DNA of 37,633 bases from positions 812,279 to 849,911 of the forward strand of contig NZ_AWSQ01000001.1 of NCBI RefSeq assembly GCF_000498575.2, written 5' to 3'. Origin of the DNA: Pseudomonas taeanensis MS-3. Lineage in GTDB: Bacteria > Pseudomonadota > Gammaproteobacteria > Pseudomonadales > Pseudomonadaceae. Position numbers and translations under genes: made by a program. The notes below the pieces were generated by a model that saw only the letters and a program-made list of their open reading frames with translations, ran no database searches and was not told where the DNA came from. Positions within the stretch are counted from its first letter, which is position 1. The number at the start of each line of letters is the position of its first letter. Positions 37,549 through 37,633 of this stretch are shown here, piece after piece.

Positions 37549-37563
37549 AAAAACTCCTTGTTT

Positions 37564-37594
37564 GTTGGGAGACACCAGTGAACTCTCACCCAAC
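37564..37594 (-). ncRNA. Hairpin just upstream of the reverse transcriptase (possible end of a structured RNA)
   Basis: Minus-strand GTTGGG..AGA pairs with TCT..CCCAAC (37584-37594 with 37564-37572, a 2-base bulge, 11-base loop), ending about 10 bases before AAGGAG of the RT gene. Some defence RTs (for example DRT2 and DRT9) use a structured non-coding RNA encoded directly upstream as template. Only 85 bases upstream of the start lie in the window, so this may be the 3' end of such an RNA or merely a leader hairpin. Confidence 0.3.
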
Positions 37595-37633
37595 TGCTGC
37601 AGGGGACCTTCAACCTTCGGGAGACCGCGAAGC

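Noticed and set aside
37549..37593. TTG start at 37593 for the RT
   Set aside because: It lies inside the leader hairpin and has no Shine-Dalgarno, whereas GTG 37548 follows AAGGAG.

Overview
This GC-rich window with long tightly packed genes and Shine-Dalgarno starts is chromosomal DNA of a Pseudomonas (sensu lato). The gene neighbourhoods support this: oxyR-recG, the spoT/rpoZ/gmk/yicC block beside rph, crc next to pyrE, and coaBC-dut-algC-argB are typical of that genus. The genus is inferred from gene order and protein resemblance; no search was run. No tRNA, rRNA or CRISPR array was seen.

Region 1 (1-14354) is a C2-acid and redox block. Glycerate 2-kinase and pyruvate kinase overlap by 4 bases. 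The GntR-type regulator glcC follows, divergent from glcDEFGBA: the glycolate oxidase subunits, GlcG, malate synthase G and a lactate/glycolate permease. Two near-identical palindromes in the glcC-glcD gap are good GlcC operator candidates. The set can take up glycolate, oxidise it to glyoxylate, and send carbon to malate, or (with enzymes expected upstream of the window) through glycerate to pyruvate. Two tandem rubredoxins and rubredoxin reductase follow.

Region 2 (14355-35550) is core housekeeping: HU protein, an SCP2-like protein, a secreted protein of unknown function, a YbaK-HDOD protein, recG-oxyR, an SDR-family protein, ridA, spoT, rpoZ, gmk, yicC, rph, a small membrane protein, crc, pyrE, a DUF4124-like protein, and the tight minus-strand run coaBC-dut-algC-argB. 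The algC reading frame is almost twice the length of the classical enzyme and starts with a two-transmembrane module.

Region 3 (35550-37633) is the unusual part. radC is intact for 171 codons and then stops matching the family exactly where the catalytic AHNHPSG motif should begin. The DNA beyond about 36062 is visibly richer in AT and carries a reverse transcriptase gene reading toward the break, a possible 47-residue ORF, and short repeats near the junction. radC is the established insertion target of Tn554-family transposons in staphylococci, so the simplest reading is one end of an integrated element carrying a lone reverse transcriptase as cargo, possibly a defence RT with an upstream structured RNA. 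The window ends 85 bases upstream of the RT start, so the rest of the element, including any recombinases and RNA, is not visible.
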